A stretch of 11,994 nucleotides of DNA from Capsulimonas sp. (GCA_025963815.1 JAOQAA010000688.1:1-11994), one strand, 5' to 3'; shown: positions 1 through 7,376, counted from the stretch's first letter. Notes: generated by a model not told the origin, from the letters alone. Made by a program: numbers and translations.

Positions 1-552
1 GAGTTCGACCGTGTCGCCATGCACGCCGTGCGCCGGACGCTTCTGGAAGCGCAGGCGGAGGCGGTCGGTCTGCCGCTCCTAATCGTTCCGATCCCCTGGC
101 CATGCTCCAACGCCGAGTACGAGGCGGCCATGGCGCGGGCGCTGCAAAGGGCGCGCGACGAATGGAATATCACCCACATCGCCTTCGGGGACCTTTATCT
201 GGAAGACGTGCGCGCTTACCGGGAAAGCTCTCTGGCCGAGACGGGCTTGATCCCGGTCTTTCCAATCTGGGGCCGGCCGACGCACGCGCTCGCCGAGGAG
301 ATGATCGCCGCCGGGCTGAAAGCCCGTCTTACCTGCGTCGATCCCCGCCGCCTGCCCGCCAAAGATGTGGGTCGGATGTTCGACGGCGATTTTCTCTCCG
401 CTCTCCCAGCCGATGTCGATCCATGCGGCGAGTCCGGCGAGTTCCATTCGTTCGCGTTCGACGGTCCGATGTTCCATCATCCAGTCGCCGCGACATTGGG
501 TGAAATCGTGGAGCGTGACGGCTTCCTCTTTGCGGATTTGCTGCCGGAATAA
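1..552 (+). CDS. Dph6/DUF71-family ATP-binding protein, 3' part
   Basis: The reading frame is open from base 1, so the N-terminal part, with the PP-loop ATP-binding motif expected in this family, lies outside the window. The visible 183 residues fit the C-terminal half of the Dph6/MJ0570-like family (DUF71, adenine-nucleotide alpha-hydrolase fold): DRVAMHAVR, then LLEAQAEAVGLPLL, then IPWPCSNAEYE, then HIAFGDLYLEDVRAYRE, then PIWGRPTHALAEEMIAAGLKA, and a late GESGEFHSFAFDGPMF motif. Archaeal and eukaryotic Dph6 amidates diphthine on EF2. Bacteria lack diphthamide, so here the role is probably ATP-dependent amidation or ligation of an unknown substrate. The ATG at 19 is internal to the conserved region and is not the true start. 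Family assignment is firm; substrate is unknown. Confidence 0.85.
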   Translation, partial: EFDRVAMHAVRRTLLEAQAEAVGLPLLIVPIPWPCSNAEYEAAMARALQRARDEWNITHIAFGDLYLEDVRAYRESSLAETGLIPVFPIWGRPTHALAEEMIAAGLKARLTCVDPRRLPAKDVGRMFDGDFLSALPADVDPCGESGEFHSFAFDGPMFHHPVAATLGEIVERDGFLFADLLPE

Positions 553-662
553 TAGAATCGCTGGGTACAATGCCGTATCTTAATGAACCTGGGAACCAAA
601 CCGTTCGTTCCAGCGTCTCATCAAATGCACGACAATTTTTCGGAACACTGAAGGAGAAACGA

Positions 663-1415
663 GTGCGAGTTTCATATATTTCCGCGACATTGGTCGCGGC
701 GTCGGTCTTTACAGCCGGCCTGGGATCGCTGACACCGGCGTCGGCGGCCCCCATTCGCAGCGTCGATCGTCTCGTGATGCAGAGCGAAGGCATCACATCC
801 CATGGCCACGCCGAAACGAAGGTCAAGCCGGATGTTCTCCGCGCCACCCTGGGCGTCACGACGATTTCCCGCAATCAGGCGGACGCCGTAAGCTCAAACG
901 CCGCGCGCGTCAAAGCCGTCCTGGCGGCGCTGCACGCCGGCGGCGTCACCGACAAAGACATCCAGACCCAGTATTACACGGTTCAGCCGCAGTACGATTA
1001 CAAGAAGTCTCCGGCGCCCCTCACGGGGTACCAGGTCAGCAACTCGATCCAGGTCACGATCCGTGATCTGACCAAGGGCGGTGTTATCATCGATCAGGCG
1101 ACCAAGGCGGGCGCGACCGACGTCAACGGCCTGACCTTCGATCTCTCGGACCGCAAAAAGGCCGAGGGCGCTGCGCTCGTCGCGGCGGTCGCCAACGCCC
1201 GCAGCAAAGCCGACCTGATGGCGGGCGCTTCCGGCGTCAGTCTGGGCCGCTTGATCAGTCTGGACGAAGGCGGCGCGCCGACGTACCAGCCGGTCATGTT
1301 CAACATGCGCGCCGGGGCGTCGGATGCGGCCGAGACCACGCCGATCGTTCCGCAGGAGATTGTCGTCACGGCGGACGTCACGATCGTCTACGATATCGAC
1401 TCCGGAACCAAATAA
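663..1415 (+). CDS. Secreted SIMPL-domain (DUF541) protein
   Basis: A 250-residue protein beginning at GTG 663. That start is chosen because AAGGAG (651-656) sits 6 bases upstream and the product then opens directly with a Sec signal peptide (VRVSYISATLVAASVFTAG, cleavage probably after ASA near residue 28). An in-frame ATG at 570 has no ribosome site and would bury the signal peptide. The mature part carries the SIMPL/DUF541 pattern: ITSHGHAETKVKPD near the N-terminus, then VTTISRNQADA, IQTQYYTVQPQYDY, GYQVSNSIQVTIRDL and a C-terminal EIVVTADVTIVYDI strand. Family members (E. coli YggE, mammalian SIMPL) are periplasmic or signalling-associated with poorly defined biochemistry. The protein is probably exported to the periplasm or cell surface. 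It lies in the same direction as its neighbours but 110 bases from the upstream stop, so it may have its own promoter. Confidence 0.88.
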   Translation: MRVSYISATLVAASVFTAGLGSLTPASAAPIRSVDRLVMQSEGITSHGHAETKVKPDVLRATLGVTTISRNQADAVSSNAARVKAVLAALHAGGVTDKDIQTQYYTVQPQYDYKKSPAPLTGYQVSNSIQVTIRDLTKGGVIIDQATKAGATDVNGLTFDLSDRKKAEGAALVAAVANARSKADLMAGASGVSLGRLISLDEGGAPTYQPVMFNMRAGASDAAETTPIVPQEIVVTADVTIVYDIDSGTK

Positions 1416-1433
1416 TCTCTTTGGCATTCGCGC

Positions 1434-1469
1434 CCGGCGCAGCGCTCCAAGCAGGAGAGCGCCCGCCGG
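1434..1469 (+). other. Compound GC-rich hairpin between SIMPL and DUF4202 genes
   Basis: Two nested stems can form in the 84-base gap: an outer CCGGC/GCCGG pair (1434-1438 with 1465-1469, extendable by G1439-C1464) and an inner GCGCTC/GAGCGC pair (1442-1447 with 1457-1462) with a short internal loop. No T run follows, so it is not a classical terminator. It could partly terminate, stabilise the upstream mRNA, or be chance in GC-rich DNA. Confidence 0.4.
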
Positions 1470-1499
1470 ACGCGGAATAAGAACGCCGGGAGAGATATT

Positions 1500-2087
1500 A
1501 TGACCGATAACGAACGCCTGCAGGCCGCGTTCGAGCGCTTCGACGCCATAAACGCCGAAGATCCGAATCACGACATCATCGACGGCGCAGCCCATCCGCG
1601 CGAGCTTCTCTATGCACAGCGCATGACGCGGCAATTGGAGCAATTCGCTCCGAACGCCTCCGCCGCGCTGCAGCTCGCCGCGCGCAGCCAGCACATCCAG
1701 CGCTGGGCCAGTCCCCGCTCCAATTACCCGATGGACCGCACCGGCTACCTCAGGTGGCGCACCGACCTCAAAAAACACCACGCCGAAATCGCCGGGGCCG
1801 TTCTCCAGGACGTCAGCTACGACAGCGATGTCATCGCGCGCGTCCAAAGCCTTCTTCGCAAAGAAAACCTAAGCGGCGACCCCGAGATGAAAACCCTCGA
1901 AGACGTCATCTGTCTCGTCTTCCTTCAGGATTACTTCGCCGACTTCGCCGCCAAACACGACGACGAGAAGGTGATCGATATCGTGCGTAAGACATGGAAG
2001 AAGATGTCCGACGCCGGCCATGAGGCCGCCCTCAAACTTGACCTGCCGGCGGAGGCCCTGGCGCTCGTGGGGCGCGCGCTGAGCTAA
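1500..2087 (+). CDS. DUF4202 domain-containing protein
   Basis: A 195-residue, charged, mostly helical soluble protein with no signal peptide or membrane segment. It matches the DUF4202 family nearly full length: FDAINAEDPN near the N-terminus, HPRELLYAQRMT, then LAARSQHIQRW, SPRSNYPMDRTGYLRWR, the central HHAEIAGAVL and RVQSLLRKENL, then TLEDVICLVFLQDYFADFA and a terminal KVIDIVRKTWKKMS helix. Conserved His/Asp positions (H1 in SQHIQRW, H in KKHHAEIAG, D in TLEDV) resemble an HD-like arrangement, but that is only an impression. The biochemical function of the family is not established. ATG 1500 is preceded by GGGAG at 1488-1492. It follows the SIMPL gene by 84 bases and ends 32 bases before an intrinsic terminator, so it is the last gene of the unit. 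Confidence 0.88.
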   Translation: MTDNERLQAAFERFDAINAEDPNHDIIDGAAHPRELLYAQRMTRQLEQFAPNASAALQLAARSQHIQRWASPRSNYPMDRTGYLRWRTDLKKHHAEIAGAVLQDVSYDSDVIARVQSLLRKENLSGDPEMKTLEDVICLVFLQDYFADFAAKHDDEKVIDIVRKTWKKMSDAGHEAALKLDLPAEALALVGRALS

Positions 2088-2119
2088 GTCCTCTCGAAAC
2101 CGTTCCCCAAACGAATTCG

Positions 2120-2158
2120 CCCTGTCTCTTTAATAACTCCAAGAGGCAGGGAGTTTTT
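2120..2158 (+). terminator. Rho-independent terminator after DUF4202 gene
   Basis: An 11-bp stem (CCCTGTCTCTT at 2120-2130 with AAGAGGCAGGG at 2141-2151, one G-U pair) with a 10-base loop is followed by TTTTT at 2154-2158. It lies 32 bases after the DUF4202 stop and only 15 bases past the stop of the convergent gene on the other strand. The T run is on the + side only. Confidence 0.88.
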
Positions 2159-2173
2159 CGATTGCGCGGAAAG

Positions 2174-5100
2174 CTACTGCGCGGTCACAGTGAACGAAGC
2201 TGTGCTGACCCCGGTTCCGAGCTGCGTGACCACGGAGACCTTGCCCGAAGTAGAACCTGGTCCCAATCGCACCATTACGGCGCTTGGCCCTATCACGACA
2301 AAGTTCGTCGCTGGTACGCCGTTGACATATACGGAGGTGGCGCCGGCCAGCGCCACACCGTAGATCGTAATCAGAGTCCCGATAGAGCCGGACTGCGGCG
2401 AGAAGGACGTGATTTTCGAGGGCGACGTCACCGTGTATTCGGACGCGCTTGCAGCGGTCCCGCCCGGCGTGGTAATCGAGATGCTCCCAGTGACCGAATC
2501 CGCGGCGACGATCGCCGTTACGGACGTGGAAGAAACGACCGTCACGGAAGTCGCCGCAACTCCGCCGACCTTCACGGAGGAAGCCCCCGTGAGGTTAGCG
2601 CCGCTGATCGTAATCCTCATCCCCACGTCTCCCATCGCCGGCAGAAACGAGGATATTGTCGGCGCCGACGGCGTCACCGTGAACGAAGCCGCGCTTGTCG
2701 CTATTCCTCCTGGGGTGGTGATCGACACGGTTCCCGTGGTCGTCCCGGCGGCGACAATCGCCGTCATGGAAGTCGCCGATAGGACTGAAACCGACGTGGC
2801 TGCAAATCCGTTGATCTTCACGGATGAAGTCCCGGTCAGGTTGGTTCCCGCAATTGTCACTTTCGTGCCGACAGGTCCGAAGAGCGGGGTGAAGGAGGTG
2901 ATCGTGGGCGGCGACGCCAATACAGTGAAGCTCGCTCCGCTCGCTGCGGAACCGCCCGAGGTCGTTACGCCGATCTGGCCGCTGGTCGCGCCCGCCGGAA
3001 CGGTCGCCTTTACCGAAGTCGCCGAAACAACTGTTACCGCCGCAGCCGCCTTGCCGTTGAAAGTCACGGACGCGCCCGCGAAGTTCGCACCGATAATCGT
3101 CACGACTGTTCCAGCCGGTCCTGAGACCGGCGAAAAGGATGTCACGATCGGAGCGGAAGCCGTCACGATAAAGGATGACGCGCTCGTCGTCACTCCGCCG
3201 GGCGCCGTCACCGTGATCGTTCCTGTAGTCGCGCCGGCGGCGACGATGGCCGTCACCGCAGTCGGCGACAGTCCGGTTACCGATGTCGCCGCCAAACCAT
3301 GAATGGTCACGCCGGAAGTTCCGGTCAGGTTTGTACCCGTAATCGTTACCTTCGTACCGACGGGCCCCGAGGCAGGCGTAAACGACGTAATTGTCGGCGG
3401 CAAAGGAATCACCGTGAAGTTCGCCGCGCTCGGCGCGGTTCCTCCCGCCGTCGTGACGCCGATCTTGCCGGTAGTCGCGCCTGCGGGAACGGTCGCCTTC
3501 AGCGAGGCCGCCGAAACCACCGTCACCGCCGCTGCGGCAACCCCATTGAATTTGATCGACGAACCTGCCGTGAAGTTCGTTCCGGCAATCATCACGACTG
3601 TTCCAGGCGTTCCGGAAGCCGGCGTGAACGATGTGACTGTCGGCGCAGGAGGGGTTACCGTAAAGGCTCCCAAGGTTGTCGCGGTCAGCCCTGCTGTCGT
3701 TACGGCGATCGTTCCAGAGGTCGTTCCGGCGGCGACAACCGCTGTCACGGAAGTCGGCGACGCTACTGTCACGGAGGCTGCCGCCACGCCATTGATCTTC
3801 ACCGAACTGGTTCCGGTGAGGTTGGTTCCGATGATCGTGATCTTTGTCCCAATCGATCCCGAAGCCGGCGCGAACGAGGAGAGTGTTGCCGGCACAACAA
3901 AGTTCGATGCGGAAGCCGCTGCGCCTCCCCCAGTCTTCACATTGATTTTGCCGGTAGTGGCGCCTGCAGGAACTATCGCTTTGACCGATAACGGGGAAAT
4001 TACCGTCACGGATGTCGCCGGCGCTCCATTAAACGTTACCGACGATGCTCCCGCCAGATTGGAGCCCGTGATCGTAACGCTCGTTCCCACGGCCCCAGAT
4101 GCAGGAGTGAAGGAAGTAATTGCCGGCGCGGGGAACGGAACATCGTAAGCGCCCATGCTCGGCGGCGACGGATGAGTAAAACCGGTAATGTCGGCTGTGA
4201 CGCCGTTGACAGTGACTCCCGAATGCACACATGGCGACGCCGCCATAAGATGAAAATCGCCGCCAGCCGCATTCATGAACAAGGGATCGATTTTAATATT
4301 CCCAGCGCCGCCATAACCATATTGGACATTGGAATATGTCACCTTCGCCAAGTTGTTGATTTCACTGTTGACTGGGGCTATATCTCGAAATAGGATGCTA
4401 TTAACAACAGTCGTCGTTGGCGTTGCGAAAACCGCTCCGTTGGCGATCGATGCGCTGTTGTTAAAAAACGTGCAGAACAAAATATTCAGATTACTGCCGT
4501 CAACATTACTGCTATTGTTGCAGCCAATAGCTCCACCCGAGCCGCCTGAAACGGTGTTTCCCACAAAGACATCGTTATCAAGAGCCGCTTGACCACCAAG
4601 AACGACCGCTCCGCCGGATAACGCTGCTTTGTTAAGGCTAAACATGCAACCCGAGACCCGGGCTGTGGAGTATCCACAAATCGCCGCTCCGTAGTCTGCC
4701 GAGTTGCCTGAAAAGACTGAGCGAGTGACATTGAGATAATCACAATAGACGACAATCGCTCCGTTGGAACAGTTGAAAATACGCGTAGAATCAACTCTCA
4801 GCGTCGTCGTCTTGGACCTATCAGAGCTTGACTCATAAATTCCGGTACCTCGGTTATTGACAAATAGACTGCCGGTTACCGTTAAATTTCCGGAACTATC
4901 GATGGTTGATCGATAACTGCCGTTATTAGAAAATGTACAGTTGGATATAACCATCTCGCCGGAATTGTTAATGGTAGCTCCATAGGGATCCGAGTTACCC
5001 GAAAACGTACATCCCGAAATTTTTGTCAATGCACCCGGGTAATTACTGCTAACAGCGCCAGAAGGGCCAAACCCAAAAACGATGGGCTTGGGGACTAGAT

Positions 5101-5572
5101 TGGTAATAACACAGTTGACTATCGATAGAATGCACGATCGATTACTGATGACGCCTCCGCTGGGGTCCACTGCTCCGTTCGTAATTGTCAGATTTTCAAT
5201 GATCGCTGGGAAGCCATTTTGCCCCTCACCATTGGACATGTGGAAAGCGTAGGCAATGCCTGCGCAGTCGATAATGGATTTGGTCGGTCCATGCTGGGAA
5301 GTGAAAGTAAGCGTGCGGCCTCCCGGATTGATATTGACGTTTCCAGGGCCGGAAAATACGCCATCCTCAAGAACGACTGTATCACCGGAAACAGCGTTGT
5401 TGACGGCAACGGCAATTGTCTTCAAAGGAGCAGACTGTGTTCCCACGTTGTTGTCGTTTCCCGTGGGAGACACAAAGTACGTGGTCGCCGCTCCGCAGCG
5501 AGCGACGAGCATGAGCAGTACGAAGGTCGCACAAGTGATTGCGGAAAAGAATGCCCTTGATTTGATGTTCAT
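2174..5572 (-). CDS. Secreted beta-helix / choice-of-anchor-Q protein with eight IPT/TIG repeats
   Basis: A 1132-residue predicted cell-surface or secreted protein. Residues 1 to about 29 form a Sec signal peptide (hydrophobic core FVLLMLVA). The Cys in VARCGAA follows Arg, so it is a poor lipobox. Residues about 30-400 look like a right-handed parallel beta-helix: TTYFVSPTGNDNNVGTQSAP and LKTIAVAVNNAVSGDTVVL open a DUF1565/pectate-lyase-like fold, followed by many SGN, NNSG and ISNCTFSNNGS turns. Residues about 390-478 resemble the choice-of-anchor-Q region: NSILFRDIAP, VTYSNVQYG, GNIKIDPLFMNAAGGDFHL, SPCVHSGV and a final MGAYDVP. Residues about 483-1132 are eight IPT/TIG immunoglobulin-like repeats. 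No catalytic motif was recognised, so adhesion, polysaccharide binding or cell-surface structure are reasonable guesses. The gene stands alone between a convergent terminator and its own promoter. The start ATG has no strong ribosome site. The helix half is visibly more AT-rich than the TIG half. Confidence 0.87.
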   Translation of the reverse strand: MNIKSRAFFSAITCATFVLLMLVARCGAATTYFVSPTGNDNNVGTQSAPLKTIAVAVNNAVSGDTVVLEDGVFSGPGNVNINPGGRTLTFTSQHGPTKSIIDCAGIAYAFHMSNGEGQNGFPAIIENLTITNGAVDPSGGVISNRSCILSIVNCVITNLVPKPIVFGFGPSGAVSSNYPGALTKISGCTFSGNSDPYGATINNSGEMVISNCTFSNNGSYRSTIDSSGNLTVTGSLFVNNRGTGIYESSSDRSKTTTLRVDSTRIFNCSNGAIVVYCDYLNVTRSVFSGNSADYGAAICGYSTARVSGCMFSLNKAALSGGAVVLGGQAALDNDVFVGNTVSGGSGGAIGCNNSSNVDGSNLNILFCTFFNNSASIANGAVFATPTTTVVNSILFRDIAPVNSEINNLAKVTYSNVQYGYGGAGNIKIDPLFMNAAGGDFHLMAASPCVHSGVTVNGVTADITGFTHPSPPSMGAYDVPFPAPAITSFTPASGAVGTSVTITGSNLAGASSVTFNGAPATSVTVISPLSVKAIVPAGATTGKINVKTGGGAAASASNFVVPATLSSFAPASGSIGTKITIIGTNLTGTSSVKINGVAAASVTVASPTSVTAVVAAGTTSGTIAVTTAGLTATTLGAFTVTPPAPTVTSFTPASGTPGTVVMIAGTNFTAGSSIKFNGVAAAAVTVVSAASLKATVPAGATTGKIGVTTAGGTAPSAANFTVIPLPPTITSFTPASGPVGTKVTITGTNLTGTSGVTIHGLAATSVTGLSPTAVTAIVAAGATTGTITVTAPGGVTTSASSFIVTASAPIVTSFSPVSGPAGTVVTIIGANFAGASVTFNGKAAAAVTVVSATSVKATVPAGATSGQIGVTTSGGSAASGASFTVLASPPTITSFTPLFGPVGTKVTIAGTNLTGTSSVKINGFAATSVSVLSATSMTAIVAAGTTTGTVSITTPGGIATSAASFTVTPSAPTISSFLPAMGDVGMRITISGANLTGASSVKVGGVAATSVTVVSSTSVTAIVAADSVTGSISITTPGGTAASASEYTVTSPSKITSFSPQSGSIGTLITIYGVALAGATSVYVNGVPATNFVVIGPSAVMVRLGPGSTSGKVSVVTQLGTGVSTASFTVTAQ
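2177..4132 (-). repeat. Eight tandem IPT/TIG repeats (about 81 codons each)
   Basis: Each unit begins with a T(I/V)(T/S)SF(T/S)PxSG motif, continues GTxVTIxGxNLxGxSSVxxNG, and ends with a SGxIxVTTxGGxAxSAxxFTV strand, at roughly 243-base spacing. Repeats 1, 3 and 5 share VPAGATTGKI-type ends, while 2, 4 and 6 share VAAGTTTGT-type ends and LTGTSS in place of FAG. This indicates a two-repeat duplication unit. Repeats 7 and 8 diverge more. Confidence 0.9.
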
Positions 5573-5601
5573 AATAGTAGTCCGGCGCTTTTGTTACGAA
5601 T

Positions 5602-5610
5602 ATTATAACA
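5602..5610 (-). promoter_or_regulatory. Extended -10 promoter of the beta-helix/TIG gene
   Basis: Reading the minus strand, TGTTATAAT is a perfect TATAAT -10 (5602-5607) with an extended TGn element (5608-5610). It lies 29 bases upstream of the ATG at 5572, giving a short leader. No convincing -35 hexamer is visible (TTAATC further upstream is weak), which is tolerable for extended -10 promoters. Confidence 0.6.
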
Positions 5611-5672
5611 CTGATAAGCGGCCAAGGATTAACATATGGTCCTGTACGACCCAGTATTTTTATGGAGCCGGC

Positions 5673-5714
5673 AAAAAAACGCCATTCGCTTTCGTCAAAA
5701 AGCGAATGGCGTTT
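5673..5714 (-). terminator. Intrinsic terminator of the HerA-like remnant
   Basis: A perfect 16-bp inverted repeat (5677-5692 with 5699-5714, arms built on AAACGCCATTCGCTTT) has a 6-base loop CGTCAA. On the minus strand it is followed by a run of seven T (A run 5673-5679 on +). It lies just past the 3' end of the remnant ATPase gene and stops transcription before it could enter the beta-helix gene promoter. Confidence 0.85.
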
Positions 5715-5739
5715 GGGCTGCAAAAATGCTCGGAGCTGC

Positions 5740-5988
5740 CCTCCCGGCTCCACGTAATCATCTCCCGGAAGCGCGGGCGGATATGGGAATTTGACGAAGA
5801 TCGGCTGCGGAAACTTTGGAAACTTCACCAGGAGCTGTCCTTGGGGAAGCATCGTCAGTTTGGCTTTGATCTCTGGGCTGAAACCGGCGTAGGCGGCGAT
5901 AATGATTCCGATCTCAATCGTCCCGACTTCGACAGCGTGACGAGAGAGCTAGAAATGAAAGAGCCCGGAGGTGTTGGAGTCGTCCTTT
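5740..5988 (-). pseudogene. Internally deleted remnant of HerA-like ATPase gene
   Basis: This stretch is a second, broken copy of the ATPase gene at 7430-9121. Bases 5890-5988 match 8928-9026 (about 11 differences in 99), encoding residues about 32-66 of the intact protein (KDD-NTSGLFHF, LSRHAVEVGTIEIG, IIAAYA). Bases about 5753-5893 match 7447-7585 (about 12 differences), encoding residues about 513-561 (GFSPEIK, KLTMLPQGQLLVKFPKFPQP, GDDYVEPG). The two parts join in frame at AYA/GFSPE, removing about 448 codons that include both Walker motifs. An amber codon (CTA on + at 5949-5951) replaces the Trp of FHFWLSR. The original stop is also lost, so the frame reads on through the terminator. There is no start region: similarity ends abruptly at about 5988. 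Not expected to make a functional protein. Confidence 0.88.
5770..5837 (-). repeat. 68-bp direct repeat, remnant copy
   Basis: By eye, this segment is identical to 7464-7531 over all 68 bases, in the same orientation. It encodes the LPQGQLLVKFPKFPQPIF region of the ATPase C-terminus. The flanking sequence of both copies is diverged, so this is the most conserved part of the duplication. Confidence 0.85.
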
Positions 5989-5998
5989 CGCGATGACA

Positions 5999-6030
5999 CG
6001 TGAGCCGCTTTGCCCGCAAAGCGGCTCGCG
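5999..6030. other. Long perfect hairpin, no U tract
   Basis: GAGCCGCTTTGC (6002-6013) faces GCAAAGCGGCTC (6016-6027). The stem can be extended outward by a G-U and two G-C pairs to 5999-6030. No T run follows on either strand. It begins 10 bases after the point where similarity to the intact ATPase gene ends, and lies in the 130-base gap before the cupin operon, which otherwise shows only a weak GATAAT-like element (6079-6084). Confidence 0.6.
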
Positions 6031-6121
6031 GAGAAAGAACAAGAACCAGATCTAACGCCGCCATAATGGTTCACCTGTGATAATAGGTTCGCTTCAGAAC
6101 TTCAAGATCAGGAGGACTTAG

Positions 6122-6658
6122 ATGCTGACACCACCCCACAAACGACGCGCCACTTGGCTGTCGCCAACGATCGCGCTGCTCTCCCTCGTATTTCCACCGC
6201 TGAGCGTATCCGCGCAATCCCCATCATCCGCAGGCCAATTGCGCTTGAATCCGGCGGAAGTGAAAGCGGCGCACTCACGCTTGCCGTCCCAAACCGGCTC
6301 GTCACGCAATCCGCTTGTCCAGGAAGTCGTCCTCCGGGGCGATCCATCTCAGAAGGGGCTTTACACAATCCTTCTGAAAGTCGGCCCCCATGCGCGGATC
6401 GCCGCACATTCTCATCCAGACGATCGTATGGCGACGGTCATTTCAGGGACTTGGTACTTTGGATATGGCTCCAAGTTCGACGCCGGCAAAGTCAAACGTC
6501 TGCCCGCCGGCAGCGTCTACGCCGAACCGGCCCACGCAAACCACTTTGCTATGACGCATGGCCCCGTAATCGTCGAGATCACGGGTTATGGTCCCTCTGG
6601 AGTTAGTTTCGTGAAATCCCCTCACGCCTCGCCCCACATGAACAAGCACGATATGTAA
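6122..6658 (+). CDS. Exported cupin-domain protein
   Basis: A 178-residue protein with a strong ribosome site, AGGAGG at 6110-6115, 6 bases before the ATG. Residues 1-31 form a signal peptide (basic HKRRA, hydrophobic SPTIALLSLVF, cleavage after VSA), so the protein acts outside the cytoplasm. Residues about 65-165 are a single cupin barrel. Motif 1 is HSHPDDRMATVISGTWYFGYG, with His96 and His98 as metal ligands. The Glu usual at the third ligand position of motif 1 is Arg102, though Asp100 or Asp101 could substitute. Motif 2 is LPAGSVYAEPAHANHF with His141. Substrate is unknown; members of this subgroup are often annotated only as cupin. It is followed after 39 bases by the YcaC-type hydrolase in the same direction, so the two probably form an operon. 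Confidence 0.88.
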   Translation: MLTPPHKRRATWLSPTIALLSLVFPPLSVSAQSPSSAGQLRLNPAEVKAAHSRLPSQTGSSRNPLVQEVVLRGDPSQKGLYTILLKVGPHARIAAHSHPDDRMATVISGTWYFGYGSKFDAGKVKRLPAGSVYAEPAHANHFAMTHGPVIVEITGYGPSGVSFVKSPHASPHMNKHDM

Positions 6659-6697
6659 GCGCACGGCGCTCTCACCACTTTCAATCAGGAGAAACCC

Positions 6698-7357
6698 ATG
6701 GCAAGTCAAATTCAGCGCGATCCGATCACGGACGCATTGCTCACCTCGGAAAACGCGGCGCTCGTTCTCATTGACTATCAGGCGCCTCAGTTCAACACCG
6801 TTCGTTCCATGGACAGTGGTCTTCTGCTCGCCAATGTCGTGGCGCTCGCGAAAACGGCAAAACTCTTTGGCCTTCCTATCGTGCTGTCGACAGTCGGCGT
6901 CGCGAGCGGCGCGAACCCCGACACCGTCCCCGCGCTTCGGGACGCATTGCCCGGCGTGACCGGGATCGATCGGACCAGCATTAATGCGTGGGAGGATAGC
7001 GACTTCGTTGCCGCCGTGCGGGCTACCGGCCGCAAGAAGCTCATTATGGGAGCCCTTTGGACGGAAGTGTGCCTGGCGTTTCCCGCGCTGGACGCTCTTC
7101 GCGAAGGGTTTGAAGTATTCGCCGTCGCCGACGCAGTCGCCGGCACATCGGTCACGGCGCACGAAACGGCCCTGCAAAGAGTCTATCAGGCAGGAGCGCA
7201 GCCCGTGAGCTGGATCGGCGTTCTCTGCGAGCTGCAGCGCGATTGGGCGCGAACCGCCACGGCGGATGGAATGGTTAAGATCAGCAGTGAGCACGGCGGT
7301 TCCTGGGGAACCGAGATCGCACTCAAGCAGTTCCTCACCGCCACGATCGCGAAATAG
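6698..7357 (+). CDS. Isochorismatase-family (YcaC-like) cysteine hydrolase
   Basis: A 219-residue cytoplasmic protein of the isochorismatase-like hydrolase fold. The catalytic triad of the superfamily can be placed at Asp26 (ALVLIDYQAPQ), Lys113 or Lys114 (GRKKLIMGAL) and Cys125 in WTEVCLAFPAL. The GALWTEVC and VADAVAGTSVTAHE signatures point to the YcaC branch rather than nicotinamidase or true isochorismatase. Members hydrolyse small amide or carbamoyl substrates, and YcaC itself has no settled substrate. AGGAGA at 6687-6692 precedes ATG 6698. It is the second gene of the likely cupin operon and ends at a hairpin shared with the convergent ATPase gene. Assignment to family is firm; reaction is inferred. 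Confidence 0.9.
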   Translation: MASQIQRDPITDALLTSENAALVLIDYQAPQFNTVRSMDSGLLLANVVALAKTAKLFGLPIVLSTVGVASGANPDTVPALRDALPGVTGIDRTSINAWEDSDFVAAVRATGRKKLIMGALWTEVCLAFPALDALREGFEVFAVADAVAGTSVTAHETALQRVYQAGAQPVSWIGVLCELQRDWARTATADGMVKISSEHGGSWGTEIALKQFLTATIAK

Positions 7358-7376
7358 CCAGCTTCAAAACAATATC

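Noticed and set aside
570..662. ATG 570 as the start of the SIMPL gene
   Set aside because: No ribosome site, and it would place 31 non-conserved residues before the signal peptide. GTG 663 has AAGGAG at correct spacing.
894..1847. A 317-codon open frame on the minus strand
   Set aside because: It covers parts of two well-supported + strand genes (SIMPL and DUF4202), has no family resemblance and an unnatural Arg/Gly/Val-rich composition, as expected for a GC-rich shadow frame.
2409..4148. A nearly continuous 580-codon open frame on the + strand, broken only by TGA at 3300-3302
   Set aside because: It is exactly antisense to the TIG repeat array. Its low-complexity repeats mirror the real repeats, it has no ribosome site, and the minus-strand frame has a signal peptide and recognised domains.
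5382..5852. A 156-codon minus-strand frame starting LPQGQLLVKF
   Set aside because: It is the 3' part of the ATPase remnant reading through its terminator and into the N-terminal region of the beta-helix gene after losing its stop. Not a real gene.
6443..7294. A 283-codon minus-strand frame opposite the cupin and hydrolase genes
   Set aside because: Both + strand genes have strong ribosome sites and conserved active-site motifs. The antisense product shows no domain.
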